From the NCBI GenBank assembly GCA_024640345.1, contig JAHEFD010000006.1, positions 30,381 to 94,380 on the forward strand: 64,000 nt of DNA, read 5' to 3'. Both the position numbers and the translations under genes were made by a program. A model generated the notes under the pieces. That model was not told the DNA's origin, ran no database searches, and saw only the letters and a program-made list of their open reading frames with translations. Source of the stretch: Woeseiaceae bacterium (GTDB lineage: Bacteria > Pseudomonadota > Gammaproteobacteria > Steroidobacterales > Woeseiaceae). Each line of letters opens with the position of its first letter. Within the stretch, counting starts at the first letter, position 1. Below are positions 1 to 8,755 of the stretch, one piece after another.

Positions 1-793
1 GGTCTTCCTCTATGCGGTAGAACGTCGATGGAGTAACAAATTGAGGGTCGAAGCTGAAGCGCGATGGCTGGTCGCCGTATCTTCGCACCCGTTCGTTCGC
101 AGCAGGGCCGCGCAACGGTGATTTTTCTTCCAGCGAAAGGTCGATGACGAGGTGCAGAAAGCGACTGAGATAAAGGGTGACAGTGCCGTCGAGACGCAGT
201 GGCGGGTTGCCTAGTCTGCGTATCTTGATGGGCGTTGTGACTTCTTTTTCCAGGGTAGGCTGGATCCATGCCGCTCGCATCAGCGGTCGGTAGGCATCGA
301 GGCGTTCCAGTCGCTCGTAAACATCGTCGAGCACATAGTCCCCGGGGCCGAGTAGTTGCAGGCCTGCCTGCTCGTACGTCGGGATCAGTACAAGCGGCTC
401 GTCGATGAACGCTGGCGCGAGGTCGGTCGTGTCATCGCCCGGAAATGTGTCGGCGCCCCCGGCGAGGACTTCCGATTCTGCCTCTTCCTGCGAGACGTCA
501 TCGAATGCGGCTGCCGGGTCAAGTGGCGTATCGCCAAAATAGAGATCTTCCTCGGGCAAGACGGGTGGTTCATCGGGATCGAAGATCTCGGTTCCGGCGG
601 ATGAACGGTCCGTATATTCGAAAACGATCAGCTCGACCGAATAGCGACGAATTTCCTCTTGCTCGCTCTCCAGGGCGACGGAACCCGGAGTGACGGTCTG
701 TTGCGCCATAGCAGGCATGCACAGCAGTATCATGGCCAGCTTGATCATCAGGTGGCGAATTGGTCCGGATCGGTCGGGCGTGTCTGATTTCAT
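1..793 (-). CDS. csiV: CsiV-family protein (partial, 3-prime end outside window)
   Basis: Reading the minus strand from the ATG at 793 gives a hydrophobic signal segment (MIKLAMILLCMPAMA) followed by RRYSVELIVFEY, the opening beta-strand motif typical of CsiV, then an acidic stretch and a region with TLYLSRFLHLVIDL. CsiV proteins are exported; in Vibrio the founding member is linked to peptidoglycan-targeting toxin defence (family knowledge). The gene lies 22 bp downstream of mfd on the same strand, its common position in gammaproteobacteria, so the two are probably cotranscribed. The frame stays open to base 1, so the C-terminus is missing. The start could also be at the second Met just before the hydrophobic segment. 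The family call is fairly sure; the exact function in this organism is unknown. Confidence 0.75.
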   Translation of the reverse strand, partial: MKSDTPDRSGPIRHLMIKLAMILLCMPAMAQQTVTPGSVALESEQEEIRRYSVELIVFEYTDRSSAGTEIFDPDEPPVLPEEDLYFGDTPLDPAAAFDDVSQEEAESEVLAGGADTFPGDDTTDLAPAFIDEPLVLIPTYEQAGLQLLGPGDYVLDDVYERLERLDAYRPLMRAAWIQPTLEKEVTTPIKIRRLGNPPLRLDGTVTLYLSRFLHLVIDLSLEEKSPLRGPAANERVRRYGDQPSRFSFDPQFVTPSTFYRIEED

Positions 794-815
794 CGTTTCT
801 CGGTTACGGCCAGGT

Positions 816-3800
816 TCATTTCACTTTTGCTTTGACATCCTGCGGAGTCAGATTATCCAGTAATTCCTCGACAAAGCGGAATCGTATTTGCGGGTCCGAC
901 AAATCCACCCGGAACTGTAGACGATGTGCCCCGCTTAATCGATAGACCTGCCCTTCATTTTGTACCAGGTTGACCAGAGCAACCGGGTCGGTCCCGGTCT
1001 GCTCGCCGAATACCAGGTATCCACCTTTTTCGGCAGCGTCTATCTTCTCGACGCCCAGCGCAATCGCACTCAGTTTGATGGCAGCAATCCGCATGTGGTT
1101 TTTCGCCGCCTCCGGCAGCAGGCCAAAGCGATCGATAAGCTCGATCTGCAGGTCCCGCAGTTCGCCCTGGTCACCAGCGCTGGTGATTCGTTTGTATAGC
1201 ATCAGGCGCAGGTGAACGTCCGGTACGTAGTCCTCCGGCAGCAATGCGGGCAAATGCAGGTTGATTTCGACACCGGCATTCAGTGGCTTGTCGAGATCGA
1301 TTTTATCGCCGCGCTTGAGCGCCGCCACGGCGCGCCCGAGGAGTTCCGTGTAGAGGGAAAAGCCGATTTCCTGGATCTGGCCGCTTTGGGTATCGCCCAG
1401 CAATTCGCCGGCACCGCGAATCTCGAGATCATGCGTGGCCAGCACGAAGCCGGATCCAAGATCTTCAAGAGAATCAATGGCTTCGAGTCGTTTCACCGCA
1501 TCGGCCGTCATAGCCGCTTTCGGTGGCGCGATCAGGTAGGCGTAGGCACGGTGGTGTGATCGGCCAACTCGACCGCGTAACTGATGAAGCTGCGCCAGGC
1601 CGAAGCGGTCCGCCCGGTTAATGATGATTGTATTGGCCGTTGGCACATCGATTCCCGATTCAACGATCGTCGTGCAGAGCAGGACATTGAAGCGACGATG
1701 ATAGAAATCCAGCATGACCTGTTCGAGTTGCCGCTCCGGCATTTGTCCATGCCCGATCCGTATTTCCGCCTCGGGCAGCAGAGATGCCAGCCGCTGTTCG
1801 ATGTTGCCGATATCCTCGACACGATTATGGATAAAGTAGACCTGGCCGCCGCGCTTGATTTCGCGCAGGCAGGCCTCCCTGATCACGACGTCATTCCATT
1901 CGCTGACAAAGGTCCTGACGGACAGTCGCTCGGCAGGTGGCGTCGTGATCAACGACATCTCCCGAAGGCCGCCCAGCGACATGTTCAGGGTTCGCGGTAT
2001 CGGCGTGGCGGTCAGCGTCAGGACATCGATTTCGCTGCGCAGTGACTTGATCGCTTCCTTGTGGCGCACGCCGAACCGGTGTTCTTCATCGATGATGACC
2101 AGCCCGACATCTTTGAAATCCTTCGTATGCTGCAGTAATCGATGTGTGCCGATGACGATATCGACAGAGCCGGACTTCAGCCCTGCGACAATGTCTTTGG
2201 CCTCTTTCGGCGAGCAAAACCGGGACAGCACCTCGATTCGGACCGGCCAGTCCGCAAAGCGATCGCGAAACGTCTGGCCGTGTTGTTGCGCCAGCAGTGT
2301 CGTCGGCACCAGGATAGCCACCTGTTTGCCGCCGTGAACTGCGGCAAATGCCGCCCTTAACGCAACCTCTGTTTTGCCAAAGCCGACATCGCCGCAGACC
2401 ACCCTGTCCATGGGCTGGTCAGACGCAAGATCAGCCAGCACTTCGCCGATGGTCCGTTCCTGGTCTTCGGTCGGTTCGAAGGGGAAACCATTTTCGAATG
2501 CGCGATAGTCTGCTTCGGGCCAGCGAAACCTGTGCCCGGGCCGTGCGGCGCGACGCGCATAGACATCGAGGAGTTCGGCAGCCACGTCCCTGATTCTCTT
2601 GATGGCGCGCTTTTTCGCTTTAGCCCATTGGTCGCTTCCCAGCTTGTGCAGTGGTGCGTTCTCCGGCGAGGCGCCGGTGTATCTCGATATCAGGTCGAGG
2701 GCGTTGACCGGAACGTAGAGCTTGTCACCGTCGGCATATTCCAGGTGCAGAAACTCGCCGATTACCCCGCCAGCCTCCAGCGTCGTCAGCCCGAGGTATC
2801 GCCCGACACCATAATCGGCATGCACCACGGGTGAGCCTTCCTGCAGGTCGTTGAGTTCCCGGATGATGGTTTCCGGATCGCGCTCAGCACGGCGGCGCCG
2901 ACTTCTCTGGCGTGGCTTCTCGCCAAAAAGCTGGTGTTCACTGACGATCGCCAGTTCCTGGTCGGGCAGCAAGACGCCATCTTCGACCGGTGCGACGGCC
3001 ACGCCAATCTGCTGGTCACCGGACTGAAAAGTCTGCCACGTGTCGATTCGCGCAGCTTTCAGGCCGCGTCCGGCAAGCAGTTCGAAAACACTTTCGCGGC
3101 GGCCTGGCGAATCCGTTGTGAAAAGCACACGTCCCACGAAAGTACCCAGGAACTGCATGAGCGACTGCGCGGAATCCTCGTAGCGGGCTTCAACCCTGAT
3201 CGCCGGCGGAAGCCGGGTCGACAGGTTCACCGTTGATTCGCTGTCAGCCAGTGACTGGGCGCTGTATGAAATCTGCCGAAAGGTCCCGAGCCGGACGGTA
3301 ATCGTCTCTGCGGTGTTGAAACTCTCGTCGGGTGGCAGTATCGGCCGTTCCGGATCCAGGCTGCACAACTCGAACCGCTCTTCGATTTCAAGCCAGGACT
3401 GATCGAGCGTCTGCCTGAGATCAACCGGTGCAAATACGATAGTGTTCTTTGGAAGATAATCCGAAAAACTCGCCGTGGATTCAAAAAACAGCGGGAGGTA
3501 ATACTCAATGCCACCGTGAGCGATGCCCTCTGAGATTTCCCTGTAGACGCGGGACCTGGAAGGCTGCCCCTCGAATCGCTCCCGGTAGCGCTGCCGAAAA
3601 TAACGAATATCGCTGTCGTCGAGCGGTATTTCTCGTGCCGGGAGAATCCTGATCGATTCGACCTTGTCGCCTGAAATCTGTGTTTCGGCGTCGAAAAACC
3701 GCAAGGTTTCAAGCTCGTCGTCGAAAAAATCAATTCGCAGCGGCTGCTCGTATCCCATCGGAAAAACGTCCAGCAGCGAGCCGCGAACCGCGAATTCACC

Positions 3801-4301
3801 ATGCTCGTCGACCTGCGGAACCCGGAGATAGCCACAGGCGCCCAATGAATCGATAAAATCCTGTCGATCCAGCGTCTGGCCCTGGCTGAGCTGCAGTGAC
3901 CTGGCAGCAACGTAGTCGACCGGAGGAAGTCGCTGCAGGAGCGAGGGTCCGGACACGATGACAATACCGCGCTGAAAATCCCTCAGAGACGAAAGCACAG
4001 TCAGACGTTGCGAAACGATATCCTGGTGCGGCGAAAAGCTGTCGTAGGGCAGGGTCTCCCACTCGACGAAATGCTGCACGGGCAAATCCGGGCCGGCGAA
4101 CCAGCGAATCTCCGCCTCTAGCTGGTCTGCGTGCCGCGGGTTATTGGCGACCAGCAGCAGAGCACCTTCATGGGCACTCGCCAGTTCGACCGCGGCAAGC
4201 GACGCGCTGGCGCCAATCAGGCGGCCGACGGACGGTTCGCCGGATGACGCGTGCAGCAATCGCTTGATTGTGGCCGGATTGAGTAGTTTTTCCTGCGACA
4301 C
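816..4301 (-). CDS. mfd: Transcription-repair coupling factor Mfd
   Basis: Mfd is a DNA translocase that removes RNA polymerase stalled at lesions and recruits UvrA for nucleotide excision repair. The 1161-residue product has full family length. It shows the N-terminal UvrB-like domains, the RNA-polymerase-interaction region near HADYGVGRYLGL, and a superfamily 2 helicase core with Walker A GDVGFGKTEV near residue 640, a DEEH box near 735, LTATPIPRTL, and motif VI QLRGRVGRS, then the TRCF C-terminal domain. The start is a GTG (bases 4301-4299), which gives the usual N-terminus. csiV follows closely. No anomaly was seen. Confidence 0.97.
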   Translation of the reverse strand: MSQEKLLNPATIKRLLHASSGEPSVGRLIGASASLAAVELASAHEGALLLVANNPRHADQLEAEIRWFAGPDLPVQHFVEWETLPYDSFSPHQDIVSQRLTVLSSLRDFQRGIVIVSGPSLLQRLPPVDYVAARSLQLSQGQTLDRQDFIDSLGACGYLRVPQVDEHGEFAVRGSLLDVFPMGYEQPLRIDFFDDELETLRFFDAETQISGDKVESIRILPAREIPLDDSDIRYFRQRYRERFEGQPSRSRVYREISEGIAHGGIEYYLPLFFESTASFSDYLPKNTIVFAPVDLRQTLDQSWLEIEERFELCSLDPERPILPPDESFNTAETITVRLGTFRQISYSAQSLADSESTVNLSTRLPPAIRVEARYEDSAQSLMQFLGTFVGRVLFTTDSPGRRESVFELLAGRGLKAARIDTWQTFQSGDQQIGVAVAPVEDGVLLPDQELAIVSEHQLFGEKPRQRSRRRRAERDPETIIRELNDLQEGSPVVHADYGVGRYLGLTTLEAGGVIGEFLHLEYADGDKLYVPVNALDLISRYTGASPENAPLHKLGSDQWAKAKKRAIKRIRDVAAELLDVYARRAARPGHRFRWPEADYRAFENGFPFEPTEDQERTIGEVLADLASDQPMDRVVCGDVGFGKTEVALRAAFAAVHGGKQVAILVPTTLLAQQHGQTFRDRFADWPVRIEVLSRFCSPKEAKDIVAGLKSGSVDIVIGTHRLLQHTKDFKDVGLVIIDEEHRFGVRHKEAIKSLRSEIDVLTLTATPIPRTLNMSLGGLREMSLITTPPAERLSVRTFVSEWNDVVIREACLREIKRGGQVYFIHNRVEDIGNIEQRLASLLPEAEIRIGHGQMPERQLEQVMLDFYHRRFNVLLCTTIVESGIDVPTANTIIINRADRFGLAQLHQLRGRVGRSHHRAYAYLIAPPKAAMTADAVKRLEAIDSLEDLGSGFVLATHDLEIRGAGELLGDTQSGQIQEIGFSLYTELLGRAVAALKRGDKIDLDKPLNAGVEINLHLPALLPEDYVPDVHLRLMLYKRITSAGDQGELRDLQIELIDRFGLLPEAAKNHMRIAAIKLSAIALGVEKIDAAEKGGYLVFGEQTGTDPVALVNLVQNEGQVYRLSGAHRLQFRVDLSDPQIRFRFVEELLDNLTPQDVKAKVK

Positions 4302-4372
4302 GATTCTTCGGCAGTTACGGGATTATTGCGGGCCGGGGATTATGGCACAGACAAGGAACGCCTTTGCACAAT

Positions 4373-4403
4373 GAAAAACGCGCAGCCAGAGACTGGCTGC
4401 GCG
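4373..4403 (-). terminator. Intrinsic terminator of the SmpA-like gene
   Basis: A perfect 11-bp stem (4379-4389 with 4393-4403) closes a 3-nt loop. On the minus strand it is followed directly by TTTTT. It lies 28 bp downstream of the stop of the small minus-strand gene at 4431-4715 and just upstream of mfd, so mfd must have its own start of transcription in the short interval 4302-4372 or rely on read-through. Confidence 0.8.
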
Positions 4404-4430
4404 CTGGTATCAGATAATCAATCTATGCGT

Positions 4431-4715
4431 TTAGCGCTTTGTAACGGAGTGAATTACTTTGTCGTATTCAAAGAAAACCACGAAACCCGCGTATTCCCAG
4501 CGAGTGATCGGTGGATCTCCGACGGCCTGGCGGGTGTTCTGCGGGCTGCCAAAATTTGCCTCAACGCTTGCCTGTGTCATGCCGCGTGTCGGTTTTCCAG
4601 CCTGGTTAAAGGTAGACGACTGGTCGCTGGCACTCATGTCCAGGTTCTGTGAATGCGCGTTCACCGCGAACCCGAGTGAAAGGGTGATAAGAATTGTTGC
4701 ACCAAGCTTTGCCAT
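4431..4715 (-). CDS. Small exported SmpA/OmlA-like protein, function unknown
   Basis: The product is 94 residues with a signal peptide (Met to NAHSQ, cleavage probably after about residue 22) and a mature part with GMTQASVEANFGSP, then PPITRWEYAGFVVFFEYDKVIHSV. This pattern resembles the small BamE/SmpA-like beta-lactamase-inhibitor fold in which a GMs...V...G.P motif precedes a W-Y-strand (inference from motif shape). There is no lipobox, so it should be soluble in the periplasm. A ribosome binding site GGAG sits about 8 nt before the ATG, and a strong terminator follows, so it is a monocistronic gene. The function is not known. Confidence 0.75.
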   Translation of the reverse strand: MAKLGATILITLSLGFAVNAHSQNLDMSASDQSSTFNQAGKPTRGMTQASVEANFGSPQNTRQAVGDPPITRWEYAGFVVFFEYDKVIHSVTKR

Positions 4716-4971
4716 TTGAGCTTCTCCAGCTAAATCCCCGGCGACTATAACATTGCACTCAGGGGCAAAAAACAGTTGATCTGACAGGTTTTTTACACTT
4801 TCAGGACCGGCATCACGCTGACCTGGTTCTCACAATTGCCGCACTGCACGAGTTAAGGGGACGGTAGCGGCTGACGAGGGCTGCGGGATGTGACCCGGAT
4901 CACAGTTTCGGCTTACTCGCGATGTCAGCGGGAGCGCAGCATCGAGCCATTTATGTGGTTTAATGCGCCGC

Positions 4972-6216
4972 ATGATCAACGCAGTCGAACTCTTTGTCGG
5001 GCTCAGGTATTTAAGGGCTAAAAGAAGAACGAGGTTCGTCTCCTTTATAACCCTGATTTCGCTGACTGGTATTGCCGTCGGCGTCGCCGCACTGATCGTG
5101 ATCCTTTCTGTAATGAATGGTTTCGAAGGGGAATTGCGCGACCGACTCCTGAGCATGACCGCACACGGCTATGTTACGGGAGATGACCGGACGATCGAAA
5201 ACTGGAGCCAGGTGCAGCAGAGAATTCTCGCTGAGCCCGGCGTCACCGCCGCAGCACCCTTGATTGAAATGGAGGGCATGATCCGCACCGGGCGTTCTCT
5301 GAACGGAGTGCTGGTGCACGGCATTTTGCCGGAAGCCGAAAAATCGGTCTCCGGACGCACCGTGAATTTCGTTGCGGGCGATTTTGATGTGCTGACGCCC
5401 AGCGAAAGAAGTATCGTGCTCGGTCGGTTCCTGGCTATCGATCTCGGCGTCAAAATTGGTGATGGCGTGGTGCTGCTTATTCCGCGGCCTGTTGGTGATG
5501 GCACCCTGGAACCGAGGCTCGAGAGATTCGTCGTTCGAGGCGTATTCGAGGCCGGCGTGCAGGATCACGATGCGTCCCTGGCATTGATTCACATCGAAGA
5601 TGCGGCGCGGCTGATGTCACTGGATCAACGAGTTACCTCGGTGAGATTCCTGACAGACAATGTCATGACGGCGCCAGCGGTTTCAAAATCGCTGCAATTG
5701 AAATTCGGTGACGGCTTCGTGAGTAGCGACTGGACGATCGAGAACGAAAGCTACTTTCGTGCGATTCGCCTGGAAAAGATGATGATGTCGTTACTGTTGT
5801 CCCTGATCATCGGTGTAGCGGCCTTTAATATCGTCGCCAGTCTCGTCATGGTCGTTACGGACAAGACATCCGATATTGCTGTCCTTCGCACATTGGGTAT
5901 GGGCCCTGGCGGCGTTGTGCGCGTATTTTTTGTGCAGGGCGCGGTCATTGGCTGGATCGGTGTATTTGTCGGTGTCCTGTCGGGTGTGTTGCTGGCGCAG
6001 AACGTACCGGTCGTCGTTCCATTCCTGGAGCAGTTGTTCGGATTCCAGATCATGCCCGGCGATGTTTACTATGTCTCGGTGATTCCTTCGATTCTCGAAA
6101 CGGAGGATGTCATTACAATTGCCCTGGCCGCATTTGTCCTGACGTCACTGGCGACACTTTATCCGGCTCGTCGAGCTGCACACGTTAACCCGGCAATTGC
6201 GCTGAGGTACGAATAG
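4972..6216 (+). CDS. lolC: Lipoprotein-releasing ABC transporter permease LolC
   Basis: This is one of two permeases of the LolCDE complex, which extracts outer-membrane lipoproteins from the inner membrane and hands them to LolA. The protein starts INAVELFVGLRYLRAKRR, has a first transmembrane helix (about residues 20-45) ending in LSVMNGFEGELRDRLL, a large periplasmic domain (about 50-260), and three C-terminal helices, the layout of the MacB/LolC family. ATG at 4972 fits the family start; another in-frame ATG lies 9 bp upstream. The next gene begins two bases after the stop. Assignment as LolC rather than LolE rests on order and N-terminal wording and could be swapped. Confidence 0.9.
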   Translation: MINAVELFVGLRYLRAKRRTRFVSFITLISLTGIAVGVAALIVILSVMNGFEGELRDRLLSMTAHGYVTGDDRTIENWSQVQQRILAEPGVTAAAPLIEMEGMIRTGRSLNGVLVHGILPEAEKSVSGRTVNFVAGDFDVLTPSERSIVLGRFLAIDLGVKIGDGVVLLIPRPVGDGTLEPRLERFVVRGVFEAGVQDHDASLALIHIEDAARLMSLDQRVTSVRFLTDNVMTAPAVSKSLQLKFGDGFVSSDWTIENESYFRAIRLEKMMMSLLLSLIIGVAAFNIVASLVMVVTDKTSDIAVLRTLGMGPGGVVRVFFVQGAVIGWIGVFVGVLSGVLLAQNVPVVVPFLEQLFGFQIMPGDVYYVSVIPSILETEDVITIALAAFVLTSLATLYPARRAAHVNPAIALRYE

Positions 6217-6218
6217 CG

Positions 6219-7466
6219 ATGGGCGGTAAATACGAATACTGGATTGGTCGCCGTTACGTGCGATCGCGAAGCAGCAACGGATTCATATCGTTGATCTCTG
6301 CGATCTCCATGCTGGGTATCGCCATCGCCGTTGCCGTGCTGATTGTCGTCCTGTCTGTCGTCAACGGGTTCGAGCGGGAACTGAAAGACCGCCTTTTGGC
6401 CATGTCGGCGCATGCCAGTATCGAAAGTTCTGAAGAGGGGCTGGCCGACTGGCGGAACTGGGTATTGATCGCTGAAGCGGAACCGGATGTCGCCGCTGCA
6501 GCACCATACGTTGACGGCCAGGGTTTGCTGGTGCATGGCAACCAGCTTAGCGGCGCCGAGTTTCGCGGCATCGACCCGGAACTCGAATCACGGGTGTCGG
6601 GGGTCGGTGACACGGTGATCGAGGGAGATTTGGGTACTCTTGAGGCCGGCAGCTTCAATATTGTGCTGGGGGTGGAGTTGGCCGACGAACTGCGGGCGTC
6701 GATTGGCGACAAAATTACATTGACCCTTGCACAAGGGATCGTAACGCCGGCAGGGGTCGTCCCGAGAACCAGGCGGTTCACTGTTAGCGGCATTTATCGG
6801 GTCGGCATGTATGAGTTCGATCGGCGACTCGCATTCATTAATATTTCCGACTCACAAAAACTGTTTCGTCTCGGAGACGATGTCAGCGGTATTCGGTTGG
6901 CGGTAACCGAAGTTTTTGATGCGCCTCAAATCGTCCGCCGGGCGGCGATCGCCGGCGGCGGCGGAGTGCTGGTCAGCGACTGGACCCGACGCCACATCAA
7001 TTTTTTTCGCTCTATTCAGATTACGAAGTCAATATTGTTCGTTATCCTGTTGATGGTTGTTGCCGTTGCGTCATTCAACATCGTGTCGACCCTGGTCATG
7101 GTGGTTAAAGACAAGCAGTCCGATATCGCCATTCTGAGAACCGTGGGCGCAACGCCGGGCGATATTCTGCGAGTGTTTATGACACAAGGAACGATCATTG
7201 GAGTGCTGGGGACGCTTACAGGCATGGTTGCCGGGATATTGTTGTCCTTGAACCTGGAAGACATTGTGAAATTTATGGAAGCAACGTTTGGAATTAAATT
7301 TTTGGCCGCCGATGTCTATTTCATCAGCGACCTGCCAGCCGATCTCAGGGTGAAAGATATAGTGCAGATCTGTTCGATCGCGTTGGCGCTTGCCCTGCTG
7401 TCAACTTTGTATCCGGCCTGGCGCGGTGCGCGAACCTCGCCTGCGGAGGCGCTGCGATATGAGTGA
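6219..7466 (+). CDS. lolE: Lipoprotein-releasing ABC transporter permease LolE
   Basis: This second LolC/LolE-type permease has 415 residues. It has the same layout as its upstream neighbour: helix one with SLISAISMLGIAIAVAV and the signature LSVVNGFERELKDRLLAMSAH, a periplasmic domain, and three C-terminal helices with FNIVSTLVMVVKDKQSDIAILRTVGA. Two separate permeases, rather than a single LolF, indicate a heterodimeric LolCDE complex. The stop overlaps the lolD start (ATGAGTGA), so translation is probably coupled. Gene order here is C-E-D; in E. coli it is C-D-E. Confidence 0.9.
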   Translation: MGGKYEYWIGRRYVRSRSSNGFISLISAISMLGIAIAVAVLIVVLSVVNGFERELKDRLLAMSAHASIESSEEGLADWRNWVLIAEAEPDVAAAAPYVDGQGLLVHGNQLSGAEFRGIDPELESRVSGVGDTVIEGDLGTLEAGSFNIVLGVELADELRASIGDKITLTLAQGIVTPAGVVPRTRRFTVSGIYRVGMYEFDRRLAFINISDSQKLFRLGDDVSGIRLAVTEVFDAPQIVRRAAIAGGGGVLVSDWTRRHINFFRSIQITKSILFVILLMVVAVASFNIVSTLVMVVKDKQSDIAILRTVGATPGDILRVFMTQGTIIGVLGTLTGMVAGILLSLNLEDIVKFMEATFGIKFLAADVYFISDLPADLRVKDIVQICSIALALALLSTLYPAWRGARTSPAEALRYE

Positions 7467-8157
7467 AGCAACAAACGCTGTCCTCGAGTGTCGCGCCGTC
7501 GTTCGCCGGTTTCGCGAAGGCAATTCGACGCTAGAGGTTCTGAGCGGAGTCGACCTGGTTGTCAAACCCGCTGAAAGGCTCGCGATTATCGGAGCATCCG
7601 GCTCGGGAAAAACCACGCTGCTGCAGATCATGGGCGGGCTGGACGAGCCCAGCGAAGGTGACGTGTTCGTCAATGGCCAGACGATGGCCAAGCTCGATGA
7701 ATCGTCGCGAGGTGCTCTTCGAAACCAGTACATCGGATTTGTATACCAGTTTCACCACCTTCTCGCTGAATTCAGCGCGGTTGAAAATGTTGCGATGCCG
7801 CTGATGATCCGGCGCGTCAGGAAAGATGACGCTTTGTCACAAGCCGCAGCCTTGCTCGACCGGGTGGGGCTGGGCGAGCGGCTGGATCACAAACCGGGTG
7901 AGCTATCCGGTGGTGAACGCCAGCGCGCCGCTGTTGCGCGAGCGCTGATTACGAGGCCAAAGCTTGTCCTTGCCGACGAGCCGACAGGTAATCTCGATGC
8001 GGGGAACGGCGAGCATGTTTTGCGTTTGATGCTTGAGCTGAATGAGGAGCTTCAAACCAGCCTGGTCCTTGTCACTCATGATCACTCAATTGCAAGGCAG
8101 ATGGATCGAGTCCTGATTCTGGAAAACGGCCGGCTTCGTGAGTTTGCCGGAAATTAG
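7459..8157 (+). CDS. lolD: Lipoprotein-releasing ABC transporter ATPase LolD
   Basis: LolD is the ATPase subunit that powers lipoprotein release. The 232-residue protein has Walker A GASGSGKTTL (about residue 43), the Q-loop at YQFHHLL, the signature LSGGERQRAAVARAL, Walker B LVLADEPTGNLD and the H-loop THDHS. The ATG at 7459 overlaps the end of lolE and gives the standard N-terminus; the open frame reaches further upstream inside lolE, but that extension is not supported. Its stop overlaps the stop of the convergent DUF2062 gene by a few bases. Confidence 0.95.
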   Translation: MSEATNAVLECRAVVRRFREGNSTLEVLSGVDLVVKPAERLAIIGASGSGKTTLLQIMGGLDEPSEGDVFVNGQTMAKLDESSRGALRNQYIGFVYQFHHLLAEFSAVENVAMPLMIRRVRKDDALSQAAALLDRVGLGERLDHKPGELSGGERQRAAVARALITRPKLVLADEPTGNLDAGNGEHVLRLMLELNEELQTSLVLVTHDHSIARQMDRVLILENGRLREFAGN

Positions 8158-8672
8158 TCCGGCTTCCGCCGTCGACGCCTGGCAAGGTACCCGGAGATCG
8201 ATGCACGCCACAGCAAATCAAGCGCAATAAATCCGACGAGCGAAAGAAGGGCCCCCAGAACGACACCGCCAAGAATCATCGGCTGCCAGATATAGACGAA
8301 TCTGTCGAATAGCCAGGCGAATGACATTTCGAACTCAAACGGCCTCGGCTCCTGCCGCAACAAATACTGCCCGAGAGAAAACGCCAGGTAATACATCGGT
8401 CCCATCGTAAAGGGGTTGACGACGATCGTAGAGAGGGCGGCGACGGGAATATTCACTCTGAGTGCGAGAGCGAGCAATGCGGCGGCAAGCATGTGCCCTG
8501 GAAAGGGCAGGTAGGCTACGAATAATCCCAGCGCGAAAGCGGGCACTACGTTACGACGGCGAATCACCCACAAATTCGGGTCGTGAATCAAATCGCCGAA
8601 GGGCGCCAGCCACCATTGAGCCTTGAGTCGTTCGCGTTTCATGGCGAATTTTCGAAAAAATCGTCTTGGCAT
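8154..8672 (-). CDS. DUF2062 inner-membrane protein
   Basis: This 172-residue protein has the hallmarks of DUF2062: the start MPRRFFRKF, a basic segment, then RRRNVVPAFALGLFVAYLPFPGHM, two or three hydrophobic helices with VNPFTMGPMYYLAF, and an Arg-rich tail. Members are integral membrane proteins of unknown function. A gene of this family is often found between the lol genes and comEC in gammaproteobacteria, as here, but on the opposite strand. The stop overlaps that of lolD. Confidence 0.85.
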   Translation of the reverse strand: MPRRFFRKFAMKRERLKAQWWLAPFGDLIHDPNLWVIRRRNVVPAFALGLFVAYLPFPGHMLAAALLALALRVNIPVAALSTIVVNPFTMGPMYYLAFSLGQYLLRQEPRPFEFEMSFAWLFDRFVYIWQPMILGGVVLGALLSLVGFIALDLLWRASISGYLARRRRRKPD

Positions 8673-8755
8673 CGGTGCGTGGCTTTGTTTTGATCAGTTG
8701 TACTGGTTCAGTATCGTGAGCGGCATCATAACGATAAACCGCAGGGAAGCGGGAA

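Noticed and set aside
3227..3964. Long 245-codon open frame on the minus strand inside mfd, and other long frames across mfd and rne
   Set aside because: They are out-of-frame shadows of well-supported genes, rich in Ser/Arg, with no family motif and no ribosome binding site.
7390..7458. Upstream start for lolD inside lolE
   Set aside because: The added residues read as a frame shadow of lolE; the ATG at 7459 gives the normal LolD N-terminus and the usual overlap.
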